A stretch of DNA of 64,000 bases from an uncultured Prevotella sp. (GCA_900557035.1 USRA01000003.1:4755-68754); one strand, 5' to 3'. Numbered from the stretch's first letter, positions 46,816-56,158 are shown. Notes: generated by a model from the sequence alone, not told the origin. Made by a program: numbers and translations.

Positions 46816-46889
46816 CATCTCAAATGATACAGTTTAGCTTTCAATGCTAAATTTTCAGGAATATAAGTAAAGATATAAATATTTAGTAA

Positions 46890-48002
46890 ATGAATACATT
46901 GTTTCTTGTGCAGTTTGCTTGCTGCATTATAGTGTCGATGTTGGGCTTGATATTGGTTTTGTCTAGGTTTCAGATTCGCTGGACCAACCGTCGTTACGAG
47001 GTGTCTCGTTGGTTCCTTGCTTTTTCCATGTTTGTACTTGCTTGGCATTATGTCTTGCAAATGGTTTGTGGTTTCCGTGCTAAAGGCGATGAGATTGGAG
47101 CTGTTGTCAATGTTCTCTTCTATACTCCTGTCTCTTTCATTGTTTCCTATGCGACTTATAACTTAATTTGTTATCGTAGGGGGCGGAAAAAGTTTGCCTT
47201 GCTGGGATGTGTGAGTTATGCATTGATATTGATTTGTTTTTTTTTCGGATACAAAGATACTCCTAATGGGATGCATGTGGGCGAATGGCTTTATGTGATG
47301 CTCGCATTATTTGCTGTTACCATCGTGTATAGCGTTTATACCACGGTTATCGAAATACGTTATTATCGAAAGATTATCGAAGAAAACACCACGGAAGACT
47401 TGCTTCCTTTTGATAGATACTCCTATGCCAGTTATGGTATGGCGGGTATTATGGTTTTGGCAATGGTAGGTGCTATCTGCTATCGTCCTCTTCTTTATTG
47501 CGTGGCACTGGTGATGCTTTTTTCATTGATTTCCTTTACCATCAGTTTTCTGGGATATGGCTATAATATGATTCCTGCGGAGGTGAGACTGGAGCTGGAA
47601 ACAGCTGATGAACCTCTTGAGGTGATGGAAGTGAGTGAGGACGTGGGATTGACTTCTGAGAAAATCTCTATCATAGAATCGTTGCTTGCCAGCTGGTGTG
47701 ACAAGGGTGGCTACAGAGACTGTACGGTAAATATGCCGATGCTTTCTGTTAAGTTGGGCATTCCTCAAAATGAATTGAGCCTTTATTTCGAGAATTGTCT
47801 GAAGAGCAGTTTCAGAATCTGGCTCAGCGATATCCGTTTCAAGGAGGCGCAGCGTATGCTGCTGGAAGAATGCAGGTACAGCAATGATACCATTTCTAAT
47901 GAATGCGGCTTCTCATCCCACGCTCATCTCTATAAGATTTTCAAGGCTAAGACGGGATTTACACCAGGACAATGGAGAGACTCTGTTCGGAAAAACCGGT
48001 AG
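46890..48002 (+). CDS. Membrane-anchored AraC-family regulator
   Basis: A 370-aa protein with six or seven hydrophobic helices in the first 220 residues (for example LFLVQFACCIIVSMLGLILV and FSLISFTISFLGYGYNM) and a C-terminal AraC DNA-binding domain (about 265-368: SVKLGIPQNELSLYFENCL, then the second helix-turn-helix TISNECGFSSHAHLYKIFKA with KTGFTPGQWRDSVRKN). It probably senses a signal at the inner membrane and binds DNA from there. Target genes are unknown; the divergent S9 peptidase is a candidate. Its codons are less GC-rich than its neighbours'. Confidence 0.88.
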   Translation: MNTLFLVQFACCIIVSMLGLILVLSRFQIRWTNRRYEVSRWFLAFSMFVLAWHYVLQMVCGFRAKGDEIGAVVNVLFYTPVSFIVSYATYNLICYRRGRKKFALLGCVSYALILICFFFGYKDTPNGMHVGEWLYVMLALFAVTIVYSVYTTVIEIRYYRKIIEENTTEDLLPFDRYSYASYGMAGIMVLAMVGAICYRPLLYCVALVMLFSLISFTISFLGYGYNMIPAEVRLELETADEPLEVMEVSEDVGLTSEKISIIESLLASWCDKGGYRDCTVNMPMLSVKLGIPQNELSLYFENCLKSSFRIWLSDIRFKEAQRMLLEECRYSNDTISNECGFSSHAHLYKIFKAKTGFTPGQWRDSVRKNR

Positions 48003-48017
48003 AATGCTGCGAAAAAC

Positions 48018-48083
48018 AGTTTCATTCCTACCAATGAAACACCTTTTTGATAGGAATGAAACTATTTTCTTGAGCAATGAAAC
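48018..48083. repeat. AATGAAAC array with 21-22 bp spacing
   Basis: AATGAAAC occurs at 48033, 48055 and 48076 (steps 22 and 21), with the inverted form GTTTCATT at 48019. AGTTTCATTCCTA at 48018-48030 is the exact complement of 48051-48063. The array starts 15 bp after the AraC stop and ends 23 bp before the next -7 element. Confidence 0.75.
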
Positions 48084-48105
48084 TGTCTGGTTATAAGAAT
48101 TTCAT

Positions 48106-48113
48106 TATCTTTG
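48106..48113 (+). promoter_or_regulatory. -7 element of the small membrane protein gene (TATCTTTG)
   Basis: TATCTTTG followed by CATTAC, about 53 bp before the ATG at 48167. Supports the small ORF as a real gene. Confidence 0.65.
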
Positions 48114-48166
48114 CATTACTTTATTTATAATAATAGTAGATGATAATGATTCTTATTAACTTTTAA

Positions 48167-48424
48167 ATGAATTGCGAAATGACAGGCTTTTCTTTATTTC
48201 AATCGACTGGTCTAGCCGATATTATAGGTGTATGTATTATATTATCCATTGCATTGGGGGCTTTTTCCCTGATGTGGATGGATTATAGAAACTATCTTGA
48301 GGAGTATGACAACAAGCATTTTCATGTCTTGGATTTTGTCCTCAAGGAGCAGTTGTATATATTTATCTTTCTTGTCTTTGCCTTCCTGGTAGGGGGTGAG
48401 ATGTTGCTGGATGCCTATATGTAG
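48167..48424 (+). CDS. Small two-helix membrane protein of unknown function
   Basis: An 85-aa protein with two clear membrane segments (about 18-38, DIIGVCIILSIALGAFSLMW, and 62-80, YIFIFLVFAFLVGGEMLL) separated by a charged loop (MDYRNYLEEYDNKHFHV). I do not recognise a family. A -7 element stands at the right distance, and the ORF fills the space between two other transcription units without overlap, which supports a real gene. Confidence 0.65.
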   Translation: MNCEMTGFSLFQSTGLADIIGVCIILSIALGAFSLMWMDYRNYLEEYDNKHFHVLDFVLKEQLYIFIFLVFAFLVGGEMLLDAYM

Positions 48425-48478
48425 CAGTCCTCTTTTATTTTTTCGGATAAAAGATTTGTTAGTACGATACTTTTTTTG

Positions 48479-48486
48479 TAATTTTG
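48479..48486 (+). promoter_or_regulatory. -7 element of the DUF1846 gene (TAATTTTG)
   Basis: TAATTTTG followed by CACC, with TTTG at 48455-48458 (20-bp spacer), 24 bp before the ATG. Confidence 0.75.
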
Positions 48487-48509
48487 CACCGCAAAATATA
48501 TAAAACACA

Positions 48510-49973
48510 ATGAAAATAGGATTTGACAACGAGAAGTATCTGAAGATTCAGTCCGAACATATCAAGGAGAGAATCTCACAGTTTGATGGAAAGCTTTATC
48601 TCGAATTGGGAGGTAAGCTTTTTGATGACCATCACGCCAGCCGCGTTTTGCCAGGTTTCCAGCCTGATAGTAAGCTGCGCATGTTTCAGAAGATTAGCGA
48701 TAGCATCGAGATTGTTATCGTGATTAGTGCAGCCGATATTGAGAAGAACAAGAAACGTGCCGATCTGGGTATCACTTACGATGAGGATGTGCTTCGCCTG
48801 CGTGGTGAGTTCCAAAATCGTGGTTTTATGGTAGGTTCTGTTGTTATTACTCATTTTAACGGTCAGCCTGCAGCCATCGCCTTCAAGCAGCGCTTGGAGC
48901 GTGAGGGCATCAAGACTTACTGCCATTATCTCATCGAGGGTTATCCTCACGATGTAGATCTCATTGCTTCTGATGAGGGTTTTGGCAAGAATGATTATGT
49001 AGAGACTGAGCGTCCGCTGGTTATCGTTACTGCTCCGGGTCCTGGTAGCGGTAAGATGGCTGTCTGCCTGAGCCAGCTTTATAACGAGAACAAGCGTGGT
49101 GTGCGTGCAGGCTATGCTAAGTTCGAGACATTCCCTGTATGGAATCTCCCATTGAAGCATCCGGTGAACATCGCTTACGAGGCAGCTACTGCCGATCTCA
49201 ACGATGTGAACATGATCGACCCATTCCATCTGGAAGCTTACAATAAGATTGCCATCAATTACAATCGTGACGTAGAGATTTATCCTGTGCTCAACGCCTT
49301 GTTTGAGGGTATCTACGGAAGCAATCCTTACAAGTCACCTACCGATATGGGTGTGAACATGGTAGGTTTCTGCATTTCTGACGATGAGGTTTGCTGTGAG
49401 GCATCCAAGAATGAGATCATCCGCCGTTACTATGCGGCTACCAATAAGTTGGCTGCAGGTGCGTGCAACGAGGAGGAGATCAGCAAGATTCAGCTGCTTT
49501 TCAAGCAGGCTAAGATTACTACGGATTATCGCAAGGTAACCGTAGCGGCTAAGGATCATAAGAAGGAGACGGGGCATACCTCTTCGGCTATCGAGTTGGA
49601 GGATGGAACAATCATCTGCGGTCATAGCAGCGAGTTGTTGGGATGCAGTGCTGCATTGATCTTGAATGTAACCAAGCATCTGGCTGGCATCGACCACGAG
49701 CTGAAGTTGATTCCTCAGTCGATGATTGAACCTATTCAGCATACCAAGATTAATTATCTCGGCGGTCATAATCCTCGTCTTCATACCGATGAGGTTCTTG
49801 TAGCTCTCTCTGTTCTGTCTGAGAATGATGAGAACTGCAAGAAGGCTTTGGAGCAATTGCCTAAGCTTCGTGGCTGTCAGGCTCATTGCACCGTGATGCT
49901 GAGTGATGTAGATCAGAAGATCTTCAAGAAGCTCGGAGTGGATATCACTTGCGAGCCAGTGCTGAAGAAGTAA
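48510..49973 (+). CDS. DUF1846 family protein
   Basis: A 487-aa protein recognised as DUF1846 by the opening KIGFDNEKYLKIQSEHIKER, LYLELGGKLFDDHHASRVLPGF, and the glycine-rich TAPGPGSGKMAVCLSQ (about 173-188), which looks like a P-loop. Further conserved segments are KFETFPVWNLPLKHPVN and VNMVGFCISDDEVC. Proteins of this family occur in gut anaerobes and streptococci; the biochemical role is not known to me. It stands alone between promoter and terminator, and its 3' hairpin carries two copies of the hip-associated motif. Confidence 0.88.
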   Translation: MKIGFDNEKYLKIQSEHIKERISQFDGKLYLELGGKLFDDHHASRVLPGFQPDSKLRMFQKISDSIEIVIVISAADIEKNKKRADLGITYDEDVLRLRGEFQNRGFMVGSVVITHFNGQPAAIAFKQRLEREGIKTYCHYLIEGYPHDVDLIASDEGFGKNDYVETERPLVIVTAPGPGSGKMAVCLSQLYNENKRGVRAGYAKFETFPVWNLPLKHPVNIAYEAATADLNDVNMIDPFHLEAYNKIAINYNRDVEIYPVLNALFEGIYGSNPYKSPTDMGVNMVGFCISDDEVCCEASKNEIIRRYYAATNKLAAGACNEEEISKIQLLFKQAKITTDYRKVTVAAKDHKKETGHTSSAIELEDGTIICGHSSELLGCSAALILNVTKHLAGIDHELKLIPQSMIEPIQHTKINYLGGHNPRLHTDEVLVALSVLSENDENCKKALEQLPKLRGCQAHCTVMLSDVDQKIFKKLGVDITCEPVLKK

Positions 49974-50019
49974 TTTCAGTTTGGATAGTATTTAAGAAGC
50001 AAATTTGCTTTCAACAGAA

Positions 50020-50084
50020 TACCCCCGAAAGGGTATAGTTAATCGCTTAGTTTGATTAATTATACCTTTTCGGGGATAATTTTT
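50020..50084. terminator. Long hairpin after DUF1846 carrying two hip-like motifs
   Basis: Arms at 50020-50044 and 50054-50078 pair over 25 positions with three imperfections, two of them G-U. AATTTTTATC follows, so it is a plausible terminator for DUF1846. Each arm contains CCCCGAAA(G/A)GGTATA, the same 15-mer found around the hipB promoter. Confidence 0.75.
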
Positions 50085-50511
50085 ATCTTTCTACCGGCAT
50101 TCCGAGTTTTGTCCAGTTAAGGATACCGCCTTCCATATCATACACTTTGAATCCTTGCTGCTGCATTTTCAGGCAGGCACCATGGCTTCGCTTTCCGCTT
50201 CGGCAATAAATATAATAGGTACGGGATTTATCCAGCTGCTTGATACCGGTATCGAACGCCTCGGTATTGAGGTAATCCAGTTGGTGGGCACCAGCCAGAT
50301 GGCCTTCTGCATATTCCTTTGGGGTGCGTACATCGAGGAGGATGCTGGTAGTATCTGCCTTTGCCTGGTTGATGAATGCCTGAGGAGCCAATACGATGAT
50401 ACCGTCCGATGGGGCAGTTTTTGCTGATGAGGCCGATTTGCCAGCCTGTGCTGAGCAGCCCGTGGTTGATAAGCCGATGGCTGCTAAAAGGGATAAGAGT
50501 ATTTTCTTCAT
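50083..50511 (-). CDS. Rhodanese-domain lipoprotein
   Basis: A 142-aa envelope lipoprotein (MKKILLSLLAAIGLSTTGCS, lipid-attachment cysteine at 19) with a single rhodanese domain (about 40-140). The active-site loop is CRSGKRS with the cysteine at 103, and the entry motif is LLDVRTPKEYAEGHLAGA. Rhodanese domains carry sulfur as a persulfide or act as sulfur donors; the partner is unknown. It lies 75 bp beyond the hipT stop on the same strand and may be reached by read-through. No promoter of its own was found. Confidence 0.9.
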   Translation of the reverse strand: MKKILLSLLAAIGLSTTGCSAQAGKSASSAKTAPSDGIIVLAPQAFINQAKADTTSILLDVRTPKEYAEGHLAGAHQLDYLNTEAFDTGIKQLDKSRTYYIYCRSGKRSHGACLKMQQQGFKVYDMEGGILNWTKLGMPVER

Positions 50512-50586
50512 TTCCTGTTTTGTTTATGTTGTTCTTGCTTTTTTTCTCTGTTTATTCTGCTTGCCAGAAAGAATTACAGAAAGAAA

Positions 50587-51528
50587 TTATCTCAAAGCCA
50601 TAACTCTGCTGAGAATCAGTTTCTTATATTCTTTCTTCATGCCATCAGGCAGGAAAGAGGCATCTATCAGGTCGAGCCATTTCACGATGGAGCGACGAAA
50701 TTTCTTGGCGATATTGTTGATCACTTTCTCGCTGAGTCCTGATGCTGTCATCACCTTGATGAAATCTGATTTCAGAATCTTTCTCTTTCTTCCATTCAGT
50801 GTCAGGGCGAGTTCCTCGGTATCTTCTGGCATCACTATCTTCGTGCAGAGCAGGTCGTAGGCTGGGGTTAATCCATAGCCCAACTTGCGGTTGTTGTAGA
50901 GCGAGAAGTTCTTGAGGTGCATGTCGGCATTGCCCGTAATCCACGAGAAGATAACTACCTCCCAATAGTTTACGAGGTCGAGCTGTGAGAAGGAGGAATA
51001 CTTCTTGATGAGTTTGGCAACCTGCTCGTAGGAACCTTTGTATTTGTATTCGGTAAGGCGCTCTGACAGCTGGCACATATCCTCCATTGGCACTTTGGTA
51101 CCATCATCCAGTCGGTCAATTCTTCGGGTGATGTAACAGAGTTCGCCATCGGCAAAGCGTATCAGACCATGTGGAACCACAGCGATTTTGGCGGCTTCGG
51201 CAAGGTGCATCGTGAGGTCTTCGATTTCTGGAAGACAGCGATAGCGGTCGGTCTGGGGCTTGAGGATGTATTTGCCCCAGAGTCCTACAATCGTGAAGCG
51301 GGATGGTTCGTTCTTTCCGCCTGGGTTCACATCGAGCGAGAGCTTTGCCTGCACACCCGTAAGGGTGGTTTGTGCACGCACTACCTGTTTAGCCAGGTTG
51401 CCTATTTCCTTTCTAACATAGGGTAGAACAGGGGCTTCCTTGGTGCTGAAGAGTTTTCGGGCGCAAGCGGGGTGGTAATCTATCTGCCCTGGCTTGAGCG
51501 GTTTATAGCAATATAGACATTTCTCCAT
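50587..51528 (-). CDS. hipT: HipA-type Ser/Thr kinase toxin core (HipT-like)
   Basis: A 313-aa HipA-fold kinase lacking the usual N-terminal subdomain, which is encoded separately by the next gene upstream. It opens with a zinc-ribbon-like CLYC...HPAC (4-22) seen in Bacteroidota HipA proteins. The gly-rich loop TTLTGVQAKLSL (54-65) has Thr-Leu-Thr at the place of the regulatory serines. The kinase residues are visible: Lys90 in ILKPQT, catalytic Asp202 and Asn207 in GNADMHLKNFS, and metal Asp225 in PAYDLL. In known HipBST systems HipT phosphorylates an aminoacyl-tRNA synthetase (TrpS in E. coli O127); the target here is unknown. The start is 41 bp after hipS. Confidence 0.88.
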   Translation of the reverse strand: MEKCLYCYKPLKPGQIDYHPACARKLFSTKEAPVLPYVRKEIGNLAKQVVRAQTTLTGVQAKLSLDVNPGGKNEPSRFTIVGLWGKYILKPQTDRYRCLPEIEDLTMHLAEAAKIAVVPHGLIRFADGELCYITRRIDRLDDGTKVPMEDMCQLSERLTEYKYKGSYEQVAKLIKKYSSFSQLDLVNYWEVVIFSWITGNADMHLKNFSLYNNRKLGYGLTPAYDLLCTKIVMPEDTEELALTLNGRKRKILKSDFIKVMTASGLSEKVINNIAKKFRRSIVKWLDLIDASFLPDGMKKEYKKLILSRVMALR

Positions 51529-51574
51529 ATTTCTTTTTCCTTTTTAGTCTCCATATTTCTTTTTCCTTTCTAGT
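51523..51574 (-). repeat. 26-bp duplication of the hipT translation start
   Basis: CTCCATATTTCTTTTTCCTT appears at 51523 and again at 51549. On the minus strand this duplicates the purine-rich AAAGGAAAAAGAAAT leader plus an ATGGAG start, 26 bp upstream and out of frame with hipT. The upstream ATG (51554) opens a 24-codon ORF that overlaps the hipT start. Confidence 0.8.
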
Positions 51575-51950
51575 TTTGGGGTGAAGCGTTTGATCCTTCT
51601 ACGTTTGAACAGTTCGTTTCTTCTATAGGAGGTTCTTCTGCTGGGATGACGCTGACGGCTCCGATACAATCCTTGCAGCAGGCAAGGAGGAGCGACATTC
51701 TATCACGCTGGTTGATTTTCCAACTGCTTTCTGCGATGTTCAGCAGCCATCCTTCGGGTATCAGTCCATCGAAGAAGGGAAACAAAACGGTATCGTGGTA
51801 GGGTTCGTCGGATAGCGGGAGTGTGAGGCTCACGGCTTCTGCACCATCCGATGCCAGATAATCAGCATCGTAGGCGAAGGTGAAGCCCGTTTCATCTTCC
51901 GTCAGCAGGCCTACGTATTGGTTGTAGAGATAAATCTTTCCTTGTTTCAT
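51570..51950 (-). CDS. hipS: HipA N-terminal-domain protein (HipS-like antitoxin)
   Basis: A 126-aa protein matching only the N-terminal subdomain of HipA (MKQGKIYLYNQYVGLLTEDE, FAYDADYL, AVSLTLPLSDEPY, FPFFDGLIPEGWLL, CCKDCIGAVSVIP). The conserved FDGLIPEGWLL and GAVSV segments are those of the HipA_N domain. In HipBST modules the small HipS, not HipB, is the antitoxin that neutralises the kinase. The position between hipB and hipT fits that exactly. It starts 12 bp after the hipB stop. The C-terminal tail (EEPPIEETNCSNVEGSN) looks disordered. Confidence 0.87.
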   Translation of the reverse strand: MKQGKIYLYNQYVGLLTEDETGFTFAYDADYLASDGAEAVSLTLPLSDEPYHDTVLFPFFDGLIPEGWLLNIAESSWKINQRDRMSLLLACCKDCIGAVSVIPAEEPPIEETNCSNVEGSNASPQN

Positions 51951-51962
51951 AAAATTCTGTTT

Positions 51963-52169
51963 TTATTCTTTTTTGATAGGAACGGGACCGATTTCCTGGC
52001 CGAACAAGAGGAGGACTTGGTTTACTTTGTCGAGTCGCAGCGTTTCCTTTCCCTGTTCCAGTTCTCTTACGAATCTGAGGCCTACGCCCGATTTCGCCGC
52101 CAGATCTACCTGGGTCAATCCGAATTGCTTGCGCATCTCCTTGACGTATGATGATAATGTATTGCTCAT
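51963..52169 (-). CDS. hipB: HipB-like helix-turn-helix regulator
   Basis: A 68-aa Xre-type regulator: one helix-turn-helix (LTQVDLAAKSGVGLRFVREL, about 18-37) and a short C-terminal strand (VPIKKE). It resembles the Y4mF/HipB antitoxin group. First gene of hipB-hipS-hipT, with a -7 element 30 bp upstream of its ATG. It probably autoregulates the operon by binding the motif copies at 52183, 52224 and 52261 (inference). Confidence 0.88.
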   Translation of the reverse strand: MSNTLSSYVKEMRKQFGLTQVDLAAKSGVGLRFVRELEQGKETLRLDKVNQVLLLFGQEIGPVPIKKE

Positions 52170-52182
52170 ATTTTATTTGTTT

Positions 52183-52197
52183 TATACCCTTTCGGGG
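52183..52197 (-). promoter_or_regulatory. Putative HipB operator 1 (CCCCGAAAGGGTATA)
   Basis: Lies between the hipB -7 element and ATG, covering the expected transcription start. Identical over 15 bp to the left arm of the hairpin at 50023-50037. Confidence 0.6.
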
Positions 52198-52198
52198 A

Positions 52199-52206
52199 CA
52201 AATATA
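52199..52206 (-). promoter_or_regulatory. -7 element of the hipB-hipS-hipT promoter (TATATTTG)
   Basis: Reads TATATTTG on the minus strand, 29 bp before the hipB ATG, with motif copies on both sides. Confidence 0.65.
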
Positions 52207-52223
52207 CGAATAAAAAATGAAAA

Positions 52224-52282
52224 TACCCCCGAAAAGGTATAATTTATAATATCATTTAACAAATTATATCTTTTCGGGGGTA
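52224..52282. promoter_or_regulatory. Inverted pair of putative HipB operators (22-bp arms)
   Basis: Arms at 52224-52245 and 52261-52282 are inverted copies with one mismatch. Each contains TACC-N8-G(G/A)TA. The nearer arm starts 18 bp upstream of the -7 element, so it covers the -33 region. The pair could also form a transcript hairpin. Confidence 0.65.
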
Positions 52283-52283
52283 G

Positions 52284-52372
52284 AAAAGCGAAATAAATTC
52301 TTTGGATAATCAAAAAAGCGAAATATATCCTTTGGGAAATAAAAAAGCGTAACGAATACCTTTACCGGTAAT
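52284..52372. repeat. Three degenerate 29-30 bp repeats starting AAAAGCG
   Basis: AAAAGCG begins units at 52284, 52314 and 52343. Units share the pattern AAAAGCGAAATAnATnCTTTGG and drift in the third. The last unit forms the left side of the yidC terminator. Confidence 0.65.
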
Positions 52373-52384
52373 CATTACGCTTTA
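52343..52384 (-). terminator. Terminator of pyrG-yidC
   Basis: AAAGCGTAA at 52344-52352 pairs with TTACGCTTT at 52375-52383, with TACCGGTA inside. On the minus strand a T-run follows. Confidence 0.75.
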
Positions 52385-52402
52385 ATTATTATCTAGAAAA
52401 CT

Positions 52403-54340
52403 TTATTTTCCGAGATTATTCTTTTTCTCGTTCAGTTCTGCCTGCTTACGCTGCATCTCTTCCTGCTGCTGGCGCTGCAATTCCTGGAGGGCCTGCATTC
52501 TTGCCATGAGGCCGCTTGCCTTCTTAGGGTTGTTCTTGTTCTCCTGGTAGCGCTTCTCCAGAATGGCGAGGAGCTTCTCGTCGTTGGTAGTCTTGCGCAG
52601 GGTCCACATGATGGCTGCACTGAAGAACAATGAGATGAAGTAGTAGAAGTTCAAACCTGCTGAGTAGTCATTGAACATGAAGAAGAACATCAATGGCATG
52701 AGATACATCATCCACTGCATCATCTTCATCTGCTCTGCCTGCTGACCTACCATCTGGTCACGCTGCTGGCGCATGGTCATCCATGAATACAACAGGTTGG
52801 CTACGCAGAAGAGAATACAGGTCAAACTCAAGTGATCACCAATCAACCAGATGTTGGTATTCCACTCGAAGATTGGATCGAAGGTACTCAAGTCGCTCAT
52901 CCACAGGAACTTCTCACCACGAAGCTGGATGGCGTTAGGCACGAAGTTGAACATCGCAACCCAAACCGGCATCTGAATCAGCATTGGCAAGCAGCCTGAC
53001 AATGGGCTTACACCATACTTGGCATATTCAGCCATCATCGCCTGCTGCTTCTGCATCTGGTCCTCAGGCTTGTTGAACTGAGCGGTAGCTGCCTCGAGCT
53101 TTGGTTTCAGCACACGCATCTTGGCACTGCTCATATAGCTCTTCTTTACCATAGGGTAGGTGATGAGCTTGAGGAGCAATGTGATGAGAATCAATACGAT
53201 ACCCATTGGGAATACATTACTCAACCAGTCGAACACATAGAGTGTGAAGAAACGGTTGATCCAGCGGATGATAGGCCATCCCAGGTAAACGAGCTTCTGG
53301 AACTCCAGGTCCTTGCCGAAGGTACTTTCCTTCTCTGTATTCTTCAGAATCTGGAAGTCGTTAGGACCGAAGTAGAACTCAAACTCAGACGCCTTCTTGC
53401 CGGTTGGGTCGAAGGCTGTCTTCATCTTAGCCTGGAACTGCTTCAGGTAGCCCGAACCCTTCTCCTGAGGGATAGAGGTCATGAAGGCATCCTTGTCGAA
53501 GTTGTCCTTAGCTACCATGATAGCTGAGAAGAACTGGTTCTTGAAAGATACCCAGTCGATAGTCTCTTCAATCTTCTCGTCGATTTTCTCGCTGCCCTCG
53601 TTCAGGTGGTCGGTGCCGCCCTCTGCCTCATGATAGGTGAGGGTAGTGTAGCGGTTCTCGAACATGAAGCCACGCTCCTGCTGGCGCGCCTTGTCGCTCC
53701 AGTCGATGCTCATCTTGTTGCAGCTAGGTGAGAACAGTCCTGCCATACCTTCTGCCTGCAGGCTCATGTGGAGCATGTAGTCGTCGCCGAGGGTATAGGT
53801 CATGCTGAGGGTCTTGCCTGGGGCAGCCACAGCAGTCATGGTGACAGACTTGTCGGTCACGTTGGATGGTGTGAAATAGAGATCGCTGGTGATGATGTTG
53901 GCCTCCTTCGCCTCGAGCATGAACTTGAGGCTCTGGTCGTTGCCGTCGAAGAGTGTAACGTCCTTCTGGTCGGCAGAACCATCTTTCACCTTGAGGTTGT
54001 GACCCACGTATCCCTTGATGACTGCCTTCTCGACAGTACCACCCTTGGTGTTGAGAGTCAACTCAACCTTCTCGTTTTTCAAAACTACTTTCTGAGCCTG
54101 ACCCTTCAGCGCCGAATAGAAGAGGGCTGTAGAGTCTGCCTCAATTTTAGCCTTAGCATCCGCCTGGCGCTTAACAGCGGCAGTCTTGCTGGCTTTTTCC
54201 ATCTCGGCGTGCTTCGCCTTGGCGATGGAGTCCTGAACGAATGCCGCTCTCTGCTCTTCGGCTGATGGCTGGTTGTACCAGCTAAAGCCTATCAGCACTA
54301 CGGCAATCAGGAGGAAACCGATAATGTTGTTCTTATTCAT
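52403..54340 (-). CDS. yidC: Membrane protein insertase YidC
   Basis: YidC inserts and folds inner-membrane proteins, alone or with SecYEG. The 645-aa protein has an N-terminal membrane anchor (MNKNNIIGFLLIAVVLIGFS), a long periplasmic beta domain (about 60-360), and the conserved insertase core of five helices (about 365-580; GCLPMLIQMPVWVAMFN and FNDYSAGLNFYYFIS). The C-terminus is a Gln/Lys/Glu-rich coiled stretch (LQELQRQQQEEMQRKQAEL) that may bind ribosomes. It follows pyrG by 76 bp on the same strand. Confidence 0.96.
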   Translation of the reverse strand: MNKNNIIGFLLIAVVLIGFSWYNQPSAEEQRAAFVQDSIAKAKHAEMEKASKTAAVKRQADAKAKIEADSTALFYSALKGQAQKVVLKNEKVELTLNTKGGTVEKAVIKGYVGHNLKVKDGSADQKDVTLFDGNDQSLKFMLEAKEANIITSDLYFTPSNVTDKSVTMTAVAAPGKTLSMTYTLGDDYMLHMSLQAEGMAGLFSPSCNKMSIDWSDKARQQERGFMFENRYTTLTYHEAEGGTDHLNEGSEKIDEKIEETIDWVSFKNQFFSAIMVAKDNFDKDAFMTSIPQEKGSGYLKQFQAKMKTAFDPTGKKASEFEFYFGPNDFQILKNTEKESTFGKDLEFQKLVYLGWPIIRWINRFFTLYVFDWLSNVFPMGIVLILITLLLKLITYPMVKKSYMSSAKMRVLKPKLEAATAQFNKPEDQMQKQQAMMAEYAKYGVSPLSGCLPMLIQMPVWVAMFNFVPNAIQLRGEKFLWMSDLSTFDPIFEWNTNIWLIGDHLSLTCILFCVANLLYSWMTMRQQRDQMVGQQAEQMKMMQWMMYLMPLMFFFMFNDYSAGLNFYYFISLFFSAAIMWTLRKTTNDEKLLAILEKRYQENKNNPKKASGLMARMQALQELQRQQQEEMQRKQAELNEKKNNLGK

Positions 54341-54416
54341 TATTATTTTTATTGTTTTATTTTCTCTGAGGAGACAGCAAATGCTGTGCCATTCTGCTGC
54401 CTGAAGCCAGTCTGCG

Positions 54417-56033
<1,617 letters not shown>

Positions 56034-56055
56034 TTAAATTAGAATAATTTGGGTG

Positions 56056-56063
56056 CAAAGTTA
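56056..56063 (-). promoter_or_regulatory. -7 element of the pyrG promoter (TAACTTTG)
   Basis: Reads TAACTTTG then CACCC on the minus strand. It pairs with an opposed TACCTTTG at 56128 inside a wider near-inverted repeat (GGGTGCAAAG...CTTTGTGCCC). Confidence 0.7.
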
Positions 56064-56127
56064 CTATAAAATTATGAATTAGCCAAAATATTTGTAAAGA
56101 ATGGCGTTGAATTTAGAATTATTTTGT

Positions 56128-56135
56128 TACCTTTG
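56128..56135 (+). promoter_or_regulatory. -7 element of the DUF3078 gene (TACCTTTG)
   Basis: TACCTTTG followed by TGCCC, 23 bp before the ATG at 56159. Confidence 0.7.
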
Positions 56136-56158
56136 TGCCCAAATTAGTATATGAAGGA

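Noticed and set aside
50020-52282. Insertion sequence or MITE bounded by the CCCCGAAA hairpins
   Set aside because: No transposase and no clear target-site duplication; operator or terminator roles explain the copies better, though an ancient insertion is not excluded.
56135-56158. Longer DUF3078 protein from 56135
   Set aside because: Requires GTG inside the -7 element; the ATG at 56159 begins a clean signal peptide.
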